DNA of 64,000 nucleotides from a bacterium (GCA_029012425.1 JAQXMB010000042.1:1-64000), one strand, 5' to 3'; positions 10,426 through 21,250 are shown, numbered from the stretch's first letter. Notes: generated by a model not told the origin, from the letters alone. A program made the numbers and translations.

Positions 10426-11673
10426 ATGAGTTACGAAATTCGCGACATTCATCTCGCCGAGTCGGGCGAGCATAAAATTGATTGGGTAAAAAAGAATTGC
10501 CCGCTCCTTCGATCTCTTGAGGAAGACTTCTCAAAGGAGCAGCCCTTTAAGGGCATTCGAATTGCGCTCTCTATTCATCTGGAGGCCAAGACAGCATATT
10601 TGTGTAAGGTATTAGCAGCCGGTGGAGCTGAGATGTATATCACCGGAAGTAATCCGCTTTCCACACAGGATGATGTAGCTGCGGCTCTTGTAAAAGCCGG
10701 ACTTAATGTTTTTGCCTGGTACAATTCGACCGAGGAAGAATACAATCGTCACATCACCAAGGTTCTTGAGAACAATTGTAACATTATCATCGATGATGGC
10801 GGGGATCTGGTAAACATGCTTCATACTACCATGCGTGATCGTTTGTCATATGTCATCGGTGGATGTGAGGAGACAACAACCGGCATTATCCGTCTGATGT
10901 CTATGGCAAAAGAGGACAAGCTTGAGTTCCCGATGGTAATGGTTAACAATGCGGATTGTAAGCATCTGTTTGATAACCGTTATGGTACCGGTCAGTCTGT
11001 ATGGGATGGAATTAACCGTACCACAAACCTGATTGTTGCAGGAAAAATTGCTGTAGTAGCCGGATACGGCTGGTGCGGCAAAGGTGTTGCAATGAGAGCA
11101 AAGGCTCTCGGTGCCAGAGTAATTGTTACCGAGATTGATCCCATCAAAGCTATTGAGGCAGTTATGGACGGTTTCGATGTCATGCCGATGCATGAGGCTG
11201 CAAGGGTTGGCGATTTCTTTATTACCGTTACCGGATGTGCCGGAGTGATCACCACCGAAGACATGAAGGTCATGAAAAATGGCGCAATTCTTTGTAATGC
11301 GGGTCATTTCGATGTGGAAATCGATATGGCCGGTCTTCGAAAAATGTGCTTAAACTCTTTCGAGCAGCGCAACAACATCATGGGATATACTATCTCTGAG
11401 GATGTAACCATCTATGTACTCGGAGAGGGACGCCTTGTTAATCTGGCATGTGGGGATGGACATCCCGCTGAGATCATGGATATGAGTTTTGCGATTCAGG
11501 CACTGTCTGCAAGATATCTTGTCCAGCATGCAAAAGAATTGACAGAACGACTGATTGTTGTTCCCAAAGAAGTTGACAATGAGGTTGCTGTCAGAAAGCT
11601 TAATTTCCTCGGAAAAAAGATTGATACATTAACTCCCGAGCAGGAAAAATATCTCTATTCTTCAGCAATTTAA
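10426..11673 (+). CDS. ahcY: Adenosylhomocysteinase
   Basis: GYGWCGKGVAMRAKALGARVIVTEIDPIKAIEA NAD-binding motif, NAGHFDVEID; RBS GGAGG upstream of MSYEIRDIHLAE. Confidence 0.92.
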   Translation: MSYEIRDIHLAESGEHKIDWVKKNCPLLRSLEEDFSKEQPFKGIRIALSIHLEAKTAYLCKVLAAGGAEMYITGSNPLSTQDDVAAALVKAGLNVFAWYNSTEEEYNRHITKVLENNCNIIIDDGGDLVNMLHTTMRDRLSYVIGGCEETTTGIIRLMSMAKEDKLEFPMVMVNNADCKHLFDNRYGTGQSVWDGINRTTNLIVAGKIAVVAGYGWCGKGVAMRAKALGARVIVTEIDPIKAIEAVMDGFDVMPMHEAARVGDFFITVTGCAGVITTEDMKVMKNGAILCNAGHFDVEIDMAGLRKMCLNSFEQRNNIMGYTISEDVTIYVLGEGRLVNLACGDGHPAEIMDMSFAIQALSARYLVQHAKELTERLIVVPKEVDNEVAVRKLNFLGKKIDTLTPEQEKYLYSSAI

Positions 11674-11685
11674 TATCAGAATATC

Positions 11686-11720
11686 AAAAAGAGTTTCGCC
11701 CGCAAGCGAAACTCTTTTTT
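11686..11720. terminator. Bidirectional terminator between ahcY and the GGDEF/EAL gene
   Basis: AAAAAGAGTTTCGC-CCGCAA-GCGAAACTCTTTTTT. Confidence 0.9.
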
Positions 11721-11743
11721 ATACCATTTGATTTCAAATAAGA

Positions 11744-14386
11744 TTATGCCTGAAAACACATGCGGAAACAATCGCGTCCACTCTTTTTGGCATCCTCCAA
11801 TGCATGCTCAGCCGCCTGATACAACTCATCAAAGCTCTTACCGCACGCCGGATACTTGCTCACACCACTTGAGCAGGTAATCTTCATACCGTTCAATTCA
11901 TGCGAAAGCACGGTCTGCAGATGATACATACGAACCTTAAGCTCATCCAAATCCACCGGTTCATTGAAGAATACAGCATATCGGTCGCCGCTGATTCGTC
12001 CGACCGCATCACTGCTCTCATCAAAACAGGAGCTTATCTTCTGTGCAACACTGTTGAGCACCTTATCCCCGGCAGAATATCCCTTACTGTTAATCAGTGA
12101 CTGGAAACGATCAATATCAATACTGATAAAATAGAACTCACTGGATTCTGAATGCTTAATGTGCTCCGTAATACGACGCTCCAATTCCACCCGATTCCAC
12201 AGTCCGGTCAGGTAATCTTTGGTTGCAAGCATCTCCATCATACGCATTTTTCGAAGAATCTCTTCCTCCTCATGCTTCATGCGCTCTCCGACCGCAGACA
12301 TGACGCGACTGATGCACTCATGTACCCGTTCTCGCGAATACGGTTTTTTAATATATGCATCAGCGCCCTCTGCAAGCACCTTGTTAATTGTCTCATCCGT
12401 TCCATGTGTTGAGACAATAATGGGAATATTTTCAAGCATCGGATTTTTCTTCAGCTCGCGAATCAGCTCATAGCCATCCATATCCGGCAAATGTGCTTCC
12501 ATCAGGATGATATCCACCCGGCTGACATGCTTCAAATACTGAATCGCAGCCTGTCCACTGGTCGCCTCGACAATCGTATATGATTTTTTGAAAATCTCTG
12601 TCAACATTGCGCGGTTGATTGCTAACGGATCCACAAGCATCATCGTCTGATACTTGCCGTCATGCACCGCTGAATAGCGAACCATCTGATCTGCCTGGTT
12701 GTTTAACGACTTTCCGGATTCCTTAAGCAGCTCAACAAACGCTTCTTCCTTCAACGGCTTTGAGAAATAGTATCCCTGCGCAAGATTACAATCCATCCCA
12801 CGAAGCATATCCAGCTGTTCTGCCGTCTCCACACCTTCGGCAATCACATACAGATTCATAAACTTCGCCAATCCGATAACAAAACTCATGATGTTTCTTG
12901 TATTATTCTTCTCGGAATAGTTCTGAACAAAACGCATATCCAGCTTCAATGTGTCAATCGGCATATCCGCCAACATGTTCAAAGACGAATAGCCACTGCC
13001 GAAATCATCCATCTCGATCATAAATCCGGCATCTTTAAGTTCTGCCACAACCTTAAGAAGCTGATCAGAATTCTCCACATACGCGCTCTCTGTAATCTCC
13101 AGATGAAGCTGCTCAGGTTTTAAATGATATTTATGTACGGTATCGAGCAGAATCTGTGTCAGATTCGGTCGATAAATATCTTTTCGCGATACATTTACGG
13201 ATATCGGTACATATCGGTCATACTTATCAATCCATTCACGGATTTTTTCGCAGGTCTTATCCCAGACAAACATATCCACTTCTGTGATAAATCCATTTCG
13301 CTCAAACACCGGAATAAACTGTCCCGGAGACATAAATCCTCTCTCCGGATGCTGCCAGCGAATCAACGCCTCCGCACCGGAAAGCTGCTCGGAATAGATA
13401 TCGTATTTCGGCTGGAAATACACCTCAAACTGCTTCTGGGCAAGTGCGTTCTCCATATCGTCGGTAATGTACTGCTCCATAAGAAGCTGCTCTCGCAGAG
13501 AATCATCGTAATAGGCTACTACCTGCTCATAATGTCCCTTCAGCTGATGGACGGCAAGCAGCGCACGATCACACATCGCATTGACTTCCATGGAAGTATC
13601 AATCACATGATAGATTCCCATACGAATCTGCAATTTCATATCAATCGGATATAACGCAAGTGCCTCTGACATCTCTTTTAAGATATTCTGGGCCTCTGTC
13701 GTATCAATCTGTCTCACAAACAGCAAAAACTGGTCTGCATAATAGCGCGCGCAAATGCTGTATTGAAAATCAATGAAGCCCTGAATTAATTCTGCAACAA
13801 AACGCAGAATCGAGTCTCCCGTCTGGGTTCCGTATGATTCATTGACAAGCTTAAAATGATCGATATCCAGCGCAACAATATCCATCTCAAGATCCGGATG
13901 CTCCTTCAGTGTCTCGGTTACGCGCTGTGCAAAGGCAGCCTTCGTATAAAGACCTGTAACAGAATCGCGTTCCAACGCATCAATACGAACACTGGCCTCA
14001 TGCATGGAAATAAGATTTTGCAGACGAAGGCGCAGAATGCCCGCATTGTACGGTTTCGAAATAAAATCATTCGCTCCGAGATTCAATGCTTCAAGCTCCG
14101 AATTGTCTCCATCCTTCTGGCTAGCAACAAGAACCGGAATATCAGATAGCAAAGTATCTGCACGCATTTGTCGTAATACTTCATAACCGTCCATCACAGG
14201 CATGATTAAATCGAGCAGCACCGCAGACAAATCCAAGATGTGCTTTCTCATAAGCTCGATTGCTTCTTTTCCGTTCGAAGCACACACAATATCATAATCC
14301 TGCCCTAATAATTTCACGAGAATTTTTCGATTGATTTCCTGATCTTCAACGATTAGTATTTTTCTTTTCACTCTGCCCTGACTCAT
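11744..14386 (-). CDS. REC-GGDEF-EAL-REC-GGDEF multidomain cyclic-di-GMP signalling protein
   Basis: Receiver (LIVEDQEINRKIL...LLDLIMPVMDG), EAL (GAEALIRW, DDFGSGYSSL, EGVET), second receiver, two GGDEF-like domains. Confidence 0.88.
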   Translation of the reverse strand: MSQGRVKRKILIVEDQEINRKILVKLLGQDYDIVCASNGKEAIELMRKHILDLSAVLLDLIMPVMDGYEVLRQMRADTLLSDIPVLVASQKDGDNSELEALNLGANDFISKPYNAGILRLRLQNLISMHEASVRIDALERDSVTGLYTKAAFAQRVTETLKEHPDLEMDIVALDIDHFKLVNESYGTQTGDSILRFVAELIQGFIDFQYSICARYYADQFLLFVRQIDTTEAQNILKEMSEALALYPIDMKLQIRMGIYHVIDTSMEVNAMCDRALLAVHQLKGHYEQVVAYYDDSLREQLLMEQYITDDMENALAQKQFEVYFQPKYDIYSEQLSGAEALIRWQHPERGFMSPGQFIPVFERNGFITEVDMFVWDKTCEKIREWIDKYDRYVPISVNVSRKDIYRPNLTQILLDTVHKYHLKPEQLHLEITESAYVENSDQLLKVVAELKDAGFMIEMDDFGSGYSSLNMLADMPIDTLKLDMRFVQNYSEKNNTRNIMSFVIGLAKFMNLYVIAEGVETAEQLDMLRGMDCNLAQGYYFSKPLKEEAFVELLKESGKSLNNQADQMVRYSAVHDGKYQTMMLVDPLAINRAMLTEIFKKSYTIVEATSGQAAIQYLKHVSRVDIILMEAHLPDMDGYELIRELKKNPMLENIPIIVSTHGTDETINKVLAEGADAYIKKPYSRERVHECISRVMSAVGERMKHEEEEILRKMRMMEMLATKDYLTGLWNRVELERRITEHIKHSESSEFYFISIDIDRFQSLINSKGYSAGDKVLNSVAQKISSCFDESSDAVGRISGDRYAVFFNEPVDLDELKVRMYHLQTVLSHELNGMKITCSSGVSKYPACGKSFDELYQAAEHALEDAKKSGRDCFRMCFQA

Positions 14387-14488
14387 AGTATCAATATCAA
14401 TCTCCCTGAAAATAACACCGCTGTATTAAACTCCGATATAGTCAGAATATTATCATATTTTGGTTAATTTTACAAGTATTTTACCTGT

Positions 14489-15385
14489 CTAACGCATTTC
14501 TGTCCGAGCATTTCTTGTAATATCTGTATACATTTCCGGTCGTCGATCCCGAAACAGTCCCCAGCTGAGTCTCGCATTTGCCAATTCATCAAAATCAAAC
14601 TCCTGTAAGATGCACCCTTCGCTTGTTCGATCCATGCTCTGAAGCAGTTCCCCGGTTCCGTCCGTAATAAATGAAGAACCATAGAAGGTAAGTGCCGAGC
14701 TTTGATTTGCATTCGCTTCTGAAGGCTCAATCTGTTCGGTTCCAATCCGATTTGCTGCAACGACCGGCATCAGATTTGCTGCCGCATGCCCCTGCATCAC
14801 GCGTCTCCAATGTGGCATACTGTCGCACGCAAGAATCGGTTCGCTTCCGATTGCAGTCGGATAGAACAAGATTTCCGCACCGTTTACAGCCAATGAACGA
14901 GCCGTCTCCGGAAACCACTGATCCCAGCAGATACCCACTCCGATTGTTGCATATTTTGTGGCAAATGTGACAAAACCGGTATCTCCCGGCGAAAAATAAA
15001 ATTTCTCCTGGTAAAAGTGATCATCGGGTATATGTGTCTTTCGATAAACGCCAAGCAGCGTTCCATCCGTATCGATGATTGCGATGGAATTATAGAGTCT
15101 GTTTCCTTCTTTTTCGTAAAAGCTGACAGGAAGAACCACCGCCAATTCCTTTGCCACCTGTGTAAAATGCCTGATGGCACGATTCTCCTCCACGCTGTCT
15201 GCAAACGCATATGAATCATAATTGCGCTCCTGACAAAAATAATTCCGCTCAAAAAGCTCCGGCAAAAGTATGATCTGTGCTCCTTTTGATGCTGCTTCGC
15301 GCACAAGCTCATCAGCATGGGCAATACTCTGCTCCGGTTCCTTATAACAACGCATCTGAATAGCTGCAACTGTAATCTTTCTCAT
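14489..15385 (-). CDS. aguB: N-carbamoylputrescine amidase
   Basis: Nitrilase fold: ILLPELFERNYFCQ, YRKTHIPDDHFYQEKFYFSPGD, GVGICWDQWFPE. Confidence 0.93.
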   Translation of the reverse strand: MRKITVAAIQMRCYKEPEQSIAHADELVREAASKGAQIILLPELFERNYFCQERNYDSYAFADSVEENRAIRHFTQVAKELAVVLPVSFYEKEGNRLYNSIAIIDTDGTLLGVYRKTHIPDDHFYQEKFYFSPGDTGFVTFATKYATIGVGICWDQWFPETARSLAVNGAEILFYPTAIGSEPILACDSMPHWRRVMQGHAAANLMPVVAANRIGTEQIEPSEANANQSSALTFYGSSFITDGTGELLQSMDRTSEGCILQEFDFDELANARLSWGLFRDRRPEMYTDITRNARTEMR

Positions 15386-16497
15386 GATCTGTTACCTCGT
15401 TTCGGAATCTGCTGTGTAATACAATGAATATTTCCGCCGCCAGCAAGAATCTCACCCGCATCAATCGGATATACTTTCCTGTCCGGAAACAGTTCTTTCA
15501 ATAAATTCACAGCATCTAAGTCTCTCGCATCACCAAACTGCGGTACAATGATGCCACCGTTTGAAATATAAAAATTCACATAGCTTGCCGCAAGTCGTTC
15601 ACCAACCGTACGAACTTCCTCTCCATCCTCAAATGTATATCCGTCAACATCCTCTCCGGTAATCAATATCGGCTTATCCGGAATATACAGCTTATGCACT
15701 TTTATCTGTCTGCCACACGCATCGCGCTCTGACTCAAGTGCACGAAGTGCGGCATGTGATAATTCATACTGTGGATCATTTTCGTTATCCGTCCATGCAA
15801 GCACCACTTCTCCCGGCTTGACAAATGCACAGATATTATCGATGTGTTCATTGGTCTCATCGTTATAGATTCCACGCGGAAGCCAAATAATCTTGTCAAC
15901 AGACAAGTACCGCTTTAATTCTGCCTCAATTTGTTCCTTATTCAAGGAAGGATTTCGCCCCCCGCTCAACAGACACGCTTCTGTCACCAACAGTGTTCCA
16001 CTACCATCTGTATGGATTGCCCCGCCTTCCAACACAAAATGTTGTGCACAATAGCAATCAATTCCACAAATTGTGCAAAAATTGCCAGCTACAGCGTCGT
16101 CATTTTTCCAGCTCGCATAAAGTCCATCGTATTCACCGCCCCATGCATTGAATTGCCAACTGATTCCCCGTACATCGCCCGCCTCATTTTTCACAAATGT
16201 CGGGCCTACATCTCTTGCCCACGAGTCATCTGTCAACATCGGGATCAATCGAATACGATCTGACAAATACTGTTTTGCCTGCTCGAACAATTCTTCCTTC
16301 ACAAGCATATAAACGGTTTCACTATCTGCAATCGCTTCCGCCACCTGCGTAAATGCTTTTCTTGCTTCTCTCGCCTCATAGCGCCAGGAACCCGGTCGCC
16401 ACGGCCAGATCATCATACATCCGTCATGTGCCTCAAACTCACCCGGCATACGATATCCATCTTCGCGCGGAGTTTTGTCTGTTATCCATTCACTCAT
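15382..16497 (-). CDS. aguA: Agmatine deiminase
   Basis: TPREDGYRMPGEFEAHDGCMMIWPWRPGSWRY; C-terminal GGGNIHCITQQIP; start MSEWITD with GGAG upstream (ORF-track start 16542 overlaps nspC). Confidence 0.93.
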   Translation of the reverse strand: MSEWITDKTPREDGYRMPGEFEAHDGCMMIWPWRPGSWRYEAREARKAFTQVAEAIADSETVYMLVKEELFEQAKQYLSDRIRLIPMLTDDSWARDVGPTFVKNEAGDVRGISWQFNAWGGEYDGLYASWKNDDAVAGNFCTICGIDCYCAQHFVLEGGAIHTDGSGTLLVTEACLLSGGRNPSLNKEQIEAELKRYLSVDKIIWLPRGIYNDETNEHIDNICAFVKPGEVVLAWTDNENDPQYELSHAALRALESERDACGRQIKVHKLYIPDKPILITGEDVDGYTFEDGEEVRTVGERLAASYVNFYISNGGIIVPQFGDARDLDAVNLLKELFPDRKVYPIDAGEILAGGGNIHCITQQIPKRGNRS

Positions 16498-16522
16498 TTT
16501 GCTATTGCTCCATTTTTTGAAA

Positions 16523-17665
16523 TCATGCAAGTCTTCCTTCAAAATCTTCGTATCCGAAGCTTCTGATTACTTTGCAGTCATTATCACGCATGACTGCAAT
16601 ATCCGGAAGCGGAATTCCGTTAAAGGTATTGTTTTTTACCATGGAATAAATTGCCATATCTTCAAAAACCAGTCTGTCACCGATCTGAATCTCCCGTTCA
16701 AAGGAATAATCACCTATGATATCCCCCGCCAGACAAGTATTTGCAGACAATCGATACGAATATGCCAGCGCTCCTGCCTCCCCGCTGCCACGAAGCGGCG
16801 GGCGATACGGCATCTCAAGGACATCAGGCATATGACATGCCGCCGAACCATCCAGAATCAGCGTCCTTATCCCACCGTTTTCTACAATGTCAAGTACAGT
16901 AGTCACAAAATATCCGGCATTGAGTGCAATTGCCTCACCCGGTTCAAGATAGACCTGAACCTGATATTTCTCCTGCATGTGCACAATCTTTTCTTCCAAA
17001 AGACTTACATCATAATCCTTTCGTGTGATATGATGTCCGCCGCCAAAATTCAACCATGTAATCTGTGGACTGCTAAGATACTCGCTAAACTGTTCTTCCA
17101 CCGCATCCAGCGTAACTGCAAGAGCATCGGAATTTTGCTCACACAGCGTATGAAAATGAATTCCGGACAATTTTCTCATATATGGCTCATTCCATGCTTT
17201 TGCAAATACTTCTCGTGTTGCACCAAGTCTTGAACCCGGTGCACACGGATCGTAAATTGCATGCTCCTCCTGTGTGGAGCACTGCGGATTGATTCGCATT
17301 CCGACAGAAGCCTTTGTACACAAGTCTCCAAATCGTTCCAGCTGTGTGGGAGAATTAAAAATAATATGATCGCAGATCTCATTCAAAATGCTCATATCCT
17401 GCGGACGGTAAGCGGGGGAGAACACATGATTTTCCTTCCCCATTCGCTCCTGTCCAAGCCGCGCTTCAAACAGTCCACTTGCAGCAGTACCCGCTAGATA
17501 TTTTGCTATCAGCGGGTACTCATAAAAGCAGGAAAAAGCTTTCTGAGCCAGAAGAATCTTCGCACCGGTGCGTTTCTGCACCGATCCGAGAATCTCTAAG
17601 TTTTCCTGCAAACGATCTTCATCTATGACATAGCAAGGTGTTGCCAGCTCATCCAGTCTCATCAC
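16523..17665 (-). CDS. nspC: Carboxynorspermidine decarboxylase
   Basis: PLP alanine-racemase-fold decarboxylase: ILLAQKAFSCF, NFGGGHHITRKDYD, LEPGEAI; operon context. Confidence 0.88.
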   Translation of the reverse strand: MMRLDELATPCYVIDEDRLQENLEILGSVQKRTGAKILLAQKAFSCFYEYPLIAKYLAGTAASGLFEARLGQERMGKENHVFSPAYRPQDMSILNEICDHIIFNSPTQLERFGDLCTKASVGMRINPQCSTQEEHAIYDPCAPGSRLGATREVFAKAWNEPYMRKLSGIHFHTLCEQNSDALAVTLDAVEEQFSEYLSSPQITWLNFGGGHHITRKDYDVSLLEEKIVHMQEKYQVQVYLEPGEAIALNAGYFVTTVLDIVENGGIRTLILDGSAACHMPDVLEMPYRPPLRGSGEAGALAYSYRLSANTCLAGDIIGDYSFEREIQIGDRLVFEDMAIYSMVKNNTFNGIPLPDIAVMRDNDCKVIRSFGYEDFEGRLA

Positions 17666-18921
17666 TCTACCACCTTCGGATTCTCACATACAACCCACGG
17701 CAGGCCCCACTGATTCAGTGCATCCATATACGGATCGGGGTCAAACTCTTCCACATTGAATACACCGGGCTTTTTCCATGCACCGTTTACGACAAGCATC
17801 GCACCTATCATTGCAGGAACACCGGTCGTATAAGAAATTGCCTGCGAGCCGACTTCTTTGTAGCATTCCTGATGGTCGCATACATTATAAATATAGATGG
17901 TTTTCTCCACGCCGTCCTTCACACCGGTAAAGATACATCCGATATTGGTCTTTCCTACAGTACGCGGTCCAAGTGTTGCCGGATCCGGAAGCAGCGCCTT
18001 CAAAAACTGAATCGGAACAATCTCACGACCCTCAAACATAATCGGAGCAGTTCCAAGCATTCCGACATCTTCAAGACAACGCATATGATCCAGATAACTC
18101 TGTCCAAATGTCATAAAGAAACGGATACGCTTAATTCCGGGAACATTCTTTGCAAGCGACTCAATCTCCTCGTGATGGAGCAGATACATATCCTTCATTC
18201 CGACTTCCGGGAAATCGTAAGTACGCTTGATCGACATCGGTGCAACCTCTACCCAGCGTCCATCCTCCCAATACGAACCGGGAGCAGAGACTTCGCGAAG
18301 ATTAATCTCCGGATTGAAATTGGTTGCAAACGCATATCCGTGATCACCGCCATTGCAATCAAGAATATCGATGGTATGAATCTCATCAAAATAATGCTTT
18401 AACGCGTATGCCGTATAAACGCTCGTCACGCCGGGATCAAATCCGCTTCCAAGCAATGCAGTAATTCCTGCCTCCTCAAATCGCTCCCTGTATGCCCACT
18501 GCCAGGAATAATCAAAGTATGCGGAAAACCCGAGCTCCTTGCAGCGCTTTTCATAAATTGCACGCCATACAGGATCTTCGGTATCCTCAGCCTCGTAATT
18601 TGCTGTATCGATATAGTCAACCTTGCATGCAAGACATGCATCCATAATTGTAAGATCCTGATAAGGGAGCGCAACATTAAGCACTGCGTCCGGCTGATAA
18701 GACTGAATCAAAGCAATCAATTCCTCAACCTTATCTGCATCAACCTGAGCAGTTTCAATCAATGTGTTCGTCTTTCCCTCTAAGCGGGCCTTCATCTCAT
18801 CACATTTTGATTTTGTACGGCTTGCAATCATAATCTCAGTGAAAACCTCTGAATTCTGACAACATTTCTGAATTGCAACCTGTGCAACACCGCCACAACC
18901 GATAATCAGTAATCTACTCAT
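17662..18921 (-). CDS. Saccharopine dehydrogenase family, carboxynorspermidine synthase (dehydrogenase)
   Basis: MSRLLIIGCGGVAQVAIQKC Rossmann motif, GSGFDPGVTSVY; adjacent to nspC. Confidence 0.88.
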   Translation of the reverse strand: MSRLLIIGCGGVAQVAIQKCCQNSEVFTEIMIASRTKSKCDEMKARLEGKTNTLIETAQVDADKVEELIALIQSYQPDAVLNVALPYQDLTIMDACLACKVDYIDTANYEAEDTEDPVWRAIYEKRCKELGFSAYFDYSWQWAYRERFEEAGITALLGSGFDPGVTSVYTAYALKHYFDEIHTIDILDCNGGDHGYAFATNFNPEINLREVSAPGSYWEDGRWVEVAPMSIKRTYDFPEVGMKDMYLLHHEEIESLAKNVPGIKRIRFFMTFGQSYLDHMRCLEDVGMLGTAPIMFEGREIVPIQFLKALLPDPATLGPRTVGKTNIGCIFTGVKDGVEKTIYIYNVCDHQECYKEVGSQAISYTTGVPAMIGAMLVVNGAWKKPGVFNVEEFDPDPYMDALNQWGLPWVVCENPKVVE

Positions 18922-19771
18922 TTTCTTCTTCCTCCAATAAATCTTCTACATATTTCGGAAGCATAAATGCTCCTGTATGCAAGTTGGTCGTATAATACCA
19001 TGTCTGTATCTTTTTATCATTCCACCATTTCGGGCGAAAATCCTCAATCGGATGATATTTTTTTGAAGCAAATCCAAACAGCCAGTATCCGGAAGGACAG
19101 GTCGGAATATGCGCCTGATAAACACGGCTGATCGGAAATGAACGACATACCTTTCGGTGCATACTGCGACACGCCATCTCATCCTCATCATAGAACGGGC
19201 TTCCATGCTGATACACCATGATTCCATCCTCCCGCAAAGCTTTATAACAGCTGCCGTAAAATTCCTTTGTAAACAAACCCTCGGTATGCCCGAACGGATC
19301 TGTTGAATCATTGATAATCAAATCATAGGCATTCGCCGTTTTTCGAAGAAATCGCAACCCATCCTGATAGTAGACATGTACACGGGGATCAGCCAGTCCT
19401 TCTGCTGTCTCGGGAAACAACTCCTTACAGACTTCGACGAACATCTCATCGGTCTCAACCACATCAATATTCTCGACCGAATCATAGGCAAGCAGCTCCT
19501 TGGCCACGCCGCCATCACCACCACCGATGATGAGCACATCCTTCACATTCGGATGTACCGCCATGGGCACATGCGTCACCATTTCATCGTAGATAAACTC
19601 ATCCTTGTCCGAGAAAACAATGTCGCCATCAAGTGCAATAAACTTTCCGAATTCCTGAGAATCAAATACATCAATTCTCTGATATTCGCTCTGACCGCTG
19701 AAAAGCTGCTTATCAATTCGAATGGACTGTTTCACATTGGATGTATGCATTTGTGAAAACCACATTTCCAT
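18914..19771 (-). CDS. speE: Spermidine synthase
   Basis: ALDGDIVFSDKDEFIYDEMVTHVP, IIGGGDGGVAKELL, INDSTDPFGHTEGLFTKEFY. Confidence 0.92.
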   Translation of the reverse strand: MEMWFSQMHTSNVKQSIRIDKQLFSGQSEYQRIDVFDSQEFGKFIALDGDIVFSDKDEFIYDEMVTHVPMAVHPNVKDVLIIGGGDGGVAKELLAYDSVENIDVVETDEMFVEVCKELFPETAEGLADPRVHVYYQDGLRFLRKTANAYDLIINDSTDPFGHTEGLFTKEFYGSCYKALREDGIMVYQHGSPFYDEDEMACRSMHRKVCRSFPISRVYQAHIPTCPSGYWLFGFASKKYHPIEDFRPKWWNDKKIQTWYYTTNLHTGAFMLPKYVEDLLEEEENE

Positions 19772-19789
19772 AATATTATCCCTCTTTCA

Positions 19790-21250
19790 TTAAGAGATCA
19801 TACCCTTTATGACATTGAGCTTGGCTACATTCGGGTCTTCAGTACCCTGCATTGAGCAGCCTTTCTGCTTCGCATAAATGATATATTCAATAACCTCTTT
19901 TGTAATCAGTTCACCCGGTGCGAGAATCGGAATTCCGGGCGGATAACACATCACAAATTCTCCGCAGATTTTGCCTTCTGTCTGCTCGATCGGAAGCATT
20001 TCTTTTTCTGAATAAAAAGCTTTCTGCGGTGACACCTGTACGATTGGCGAAATATATTCACCTGCCAGCATACCGGTGCTGTCTTTTTTGTAAAGCCGCT
20101 CAATATCTGCAAGCGCGCCAACCAGTCGTTCAATGTCCTGCTGGCGGTCTCCGATCGAGATATAAGCCAGTATATTACAGATATCTCCAAACTCAATCTG
20201 GATATCATACTCATCGCGAAGCAGATCATAAACCTCAATTCCGGCAAGTCCGTTGCCAAGTGTATAGATCGACAGCTTCGTCACATCAAAATCATAGATA
20301 CTTCCACCGTTTACGAGATCTTTCCCATAGGCATAAAATCCGCCGATATTATTGATCTCACCTCTGGCATACTCAGCCATCTCCATCACGCGCTCAAAAG
20401 ATTCCTCTCCGCGAAGTGCGAGGTTTCTTCTTGAAATATCCAGACTTGCAAGCAACAGATAGGAAGCACTTGTCGTCTGCGTCAGATTGATGATCTGGCG
20501 GACATAATCGGCATTCATACCGTTGTTGCAGAGAAGGATAGAGCTCTGTGTCAGACTTCCTCCTGATTTGTGCATGGAAATTGCTGCCATATCCACACCG
20601 GCCGCCATACCGGAAACCGGAAGATTTTTTCCAAAATACAGATGGGTTCCATGAGCTTCATCCGCAAGAACCTTCAAGCCATGGGCATGTGCAAGCTTCA
20701 CAATCGATCTCAAGTCGGAACAGATTCCATAATAAGTAGGATTGTTGACAAGGACAGCCACTGCGTCCGGATTCTCCACAATTGCTTTTTCAACCTGCGA
20801 AAGCTCCATACCAAGTGAAATACCAAGCTTCACATCTACTTCCGGATTGACATACACCGGGACAACGCCACAGAGAATCATTGCATTGATTGCACTCTTA
20901 TGCACATTGCGCGGCAAAATAATCTTATCCCCGGCCTTGCAGACAGACATAATCATGCTCTGTACTGCCGAGGTGGTTCCGCCAATCATCAGAAATGCGT
21001 GCTCTGCACCAAAGGCTTCGGCTGTCAGCTCCTCCGCCTCACGAATGACTGAAACCGGATGGCACAGATTGTCCAATGGCTTCATGGAATTCACATCCAG
21101 ACCAACACATTTCTCTCCCAGAAGCTCTACCAGCTCCGGATTTCCGCGACCTCTTTTGTGTCCCGGAACATCGAAAGGCACAACTCTCTTTTTTCGGAAA
21201 CGCTCCAATGCTTCATAAATCGGAGCTCTCGTCTGATTTAACTGACTCAA
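19790..21250 (-). CDS. speA: Orn/Lys/Arg decarboxylase family, probable arginine decarboxylase
   Basis: VPFDVPGHKRGRGNPEL, VLADEAHGTHLYF, SMHKSGGSLTQSS (PLP Lys); operon with agmatine-processing genes. Confidence 0.85.
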   Translation of the reverse strand: MSQLNQTRAPIYEALERFRKKRVVPFDVPGHKRGRGNPELVELLGEKCVGLDVNSMKPLDNLCHPVSVIREAEELTAEAFGAEHAFLMIGGTTSAVQSMIMSVCKAGDKIILPRNVHKSAINAMILCGVVPVYVNPEVDVKLGISLGMELSQVEKAIVENPDAVAVLVNNPTYYGICSDLRSIVKLAHAHGLKVLADEAHGTHLYFGKNLPVSGMAAGVDMAAISMHKSGGSLTQSSILLCNNGMNADYVRQIINLTQTTSASYLLLASLDISRRNLALRGEESFERVMEMAEYARGEINNIGGFYAYGKDLVNGGSIYDFDVTKLSIYTLGNGLAGIEVYDLLRDEYDIQIEFGDICNILAYISIGDRQQDIERLVGALADIERLYKKDSTGMLAGEYISPIVQVSPQKAFYSEKEMLPIEQTEGKICGEFVMCYPPGIPILAPGELITKEVIEYIIYAKQKGCSMQGTEDPNVAKLNVIKGMIS

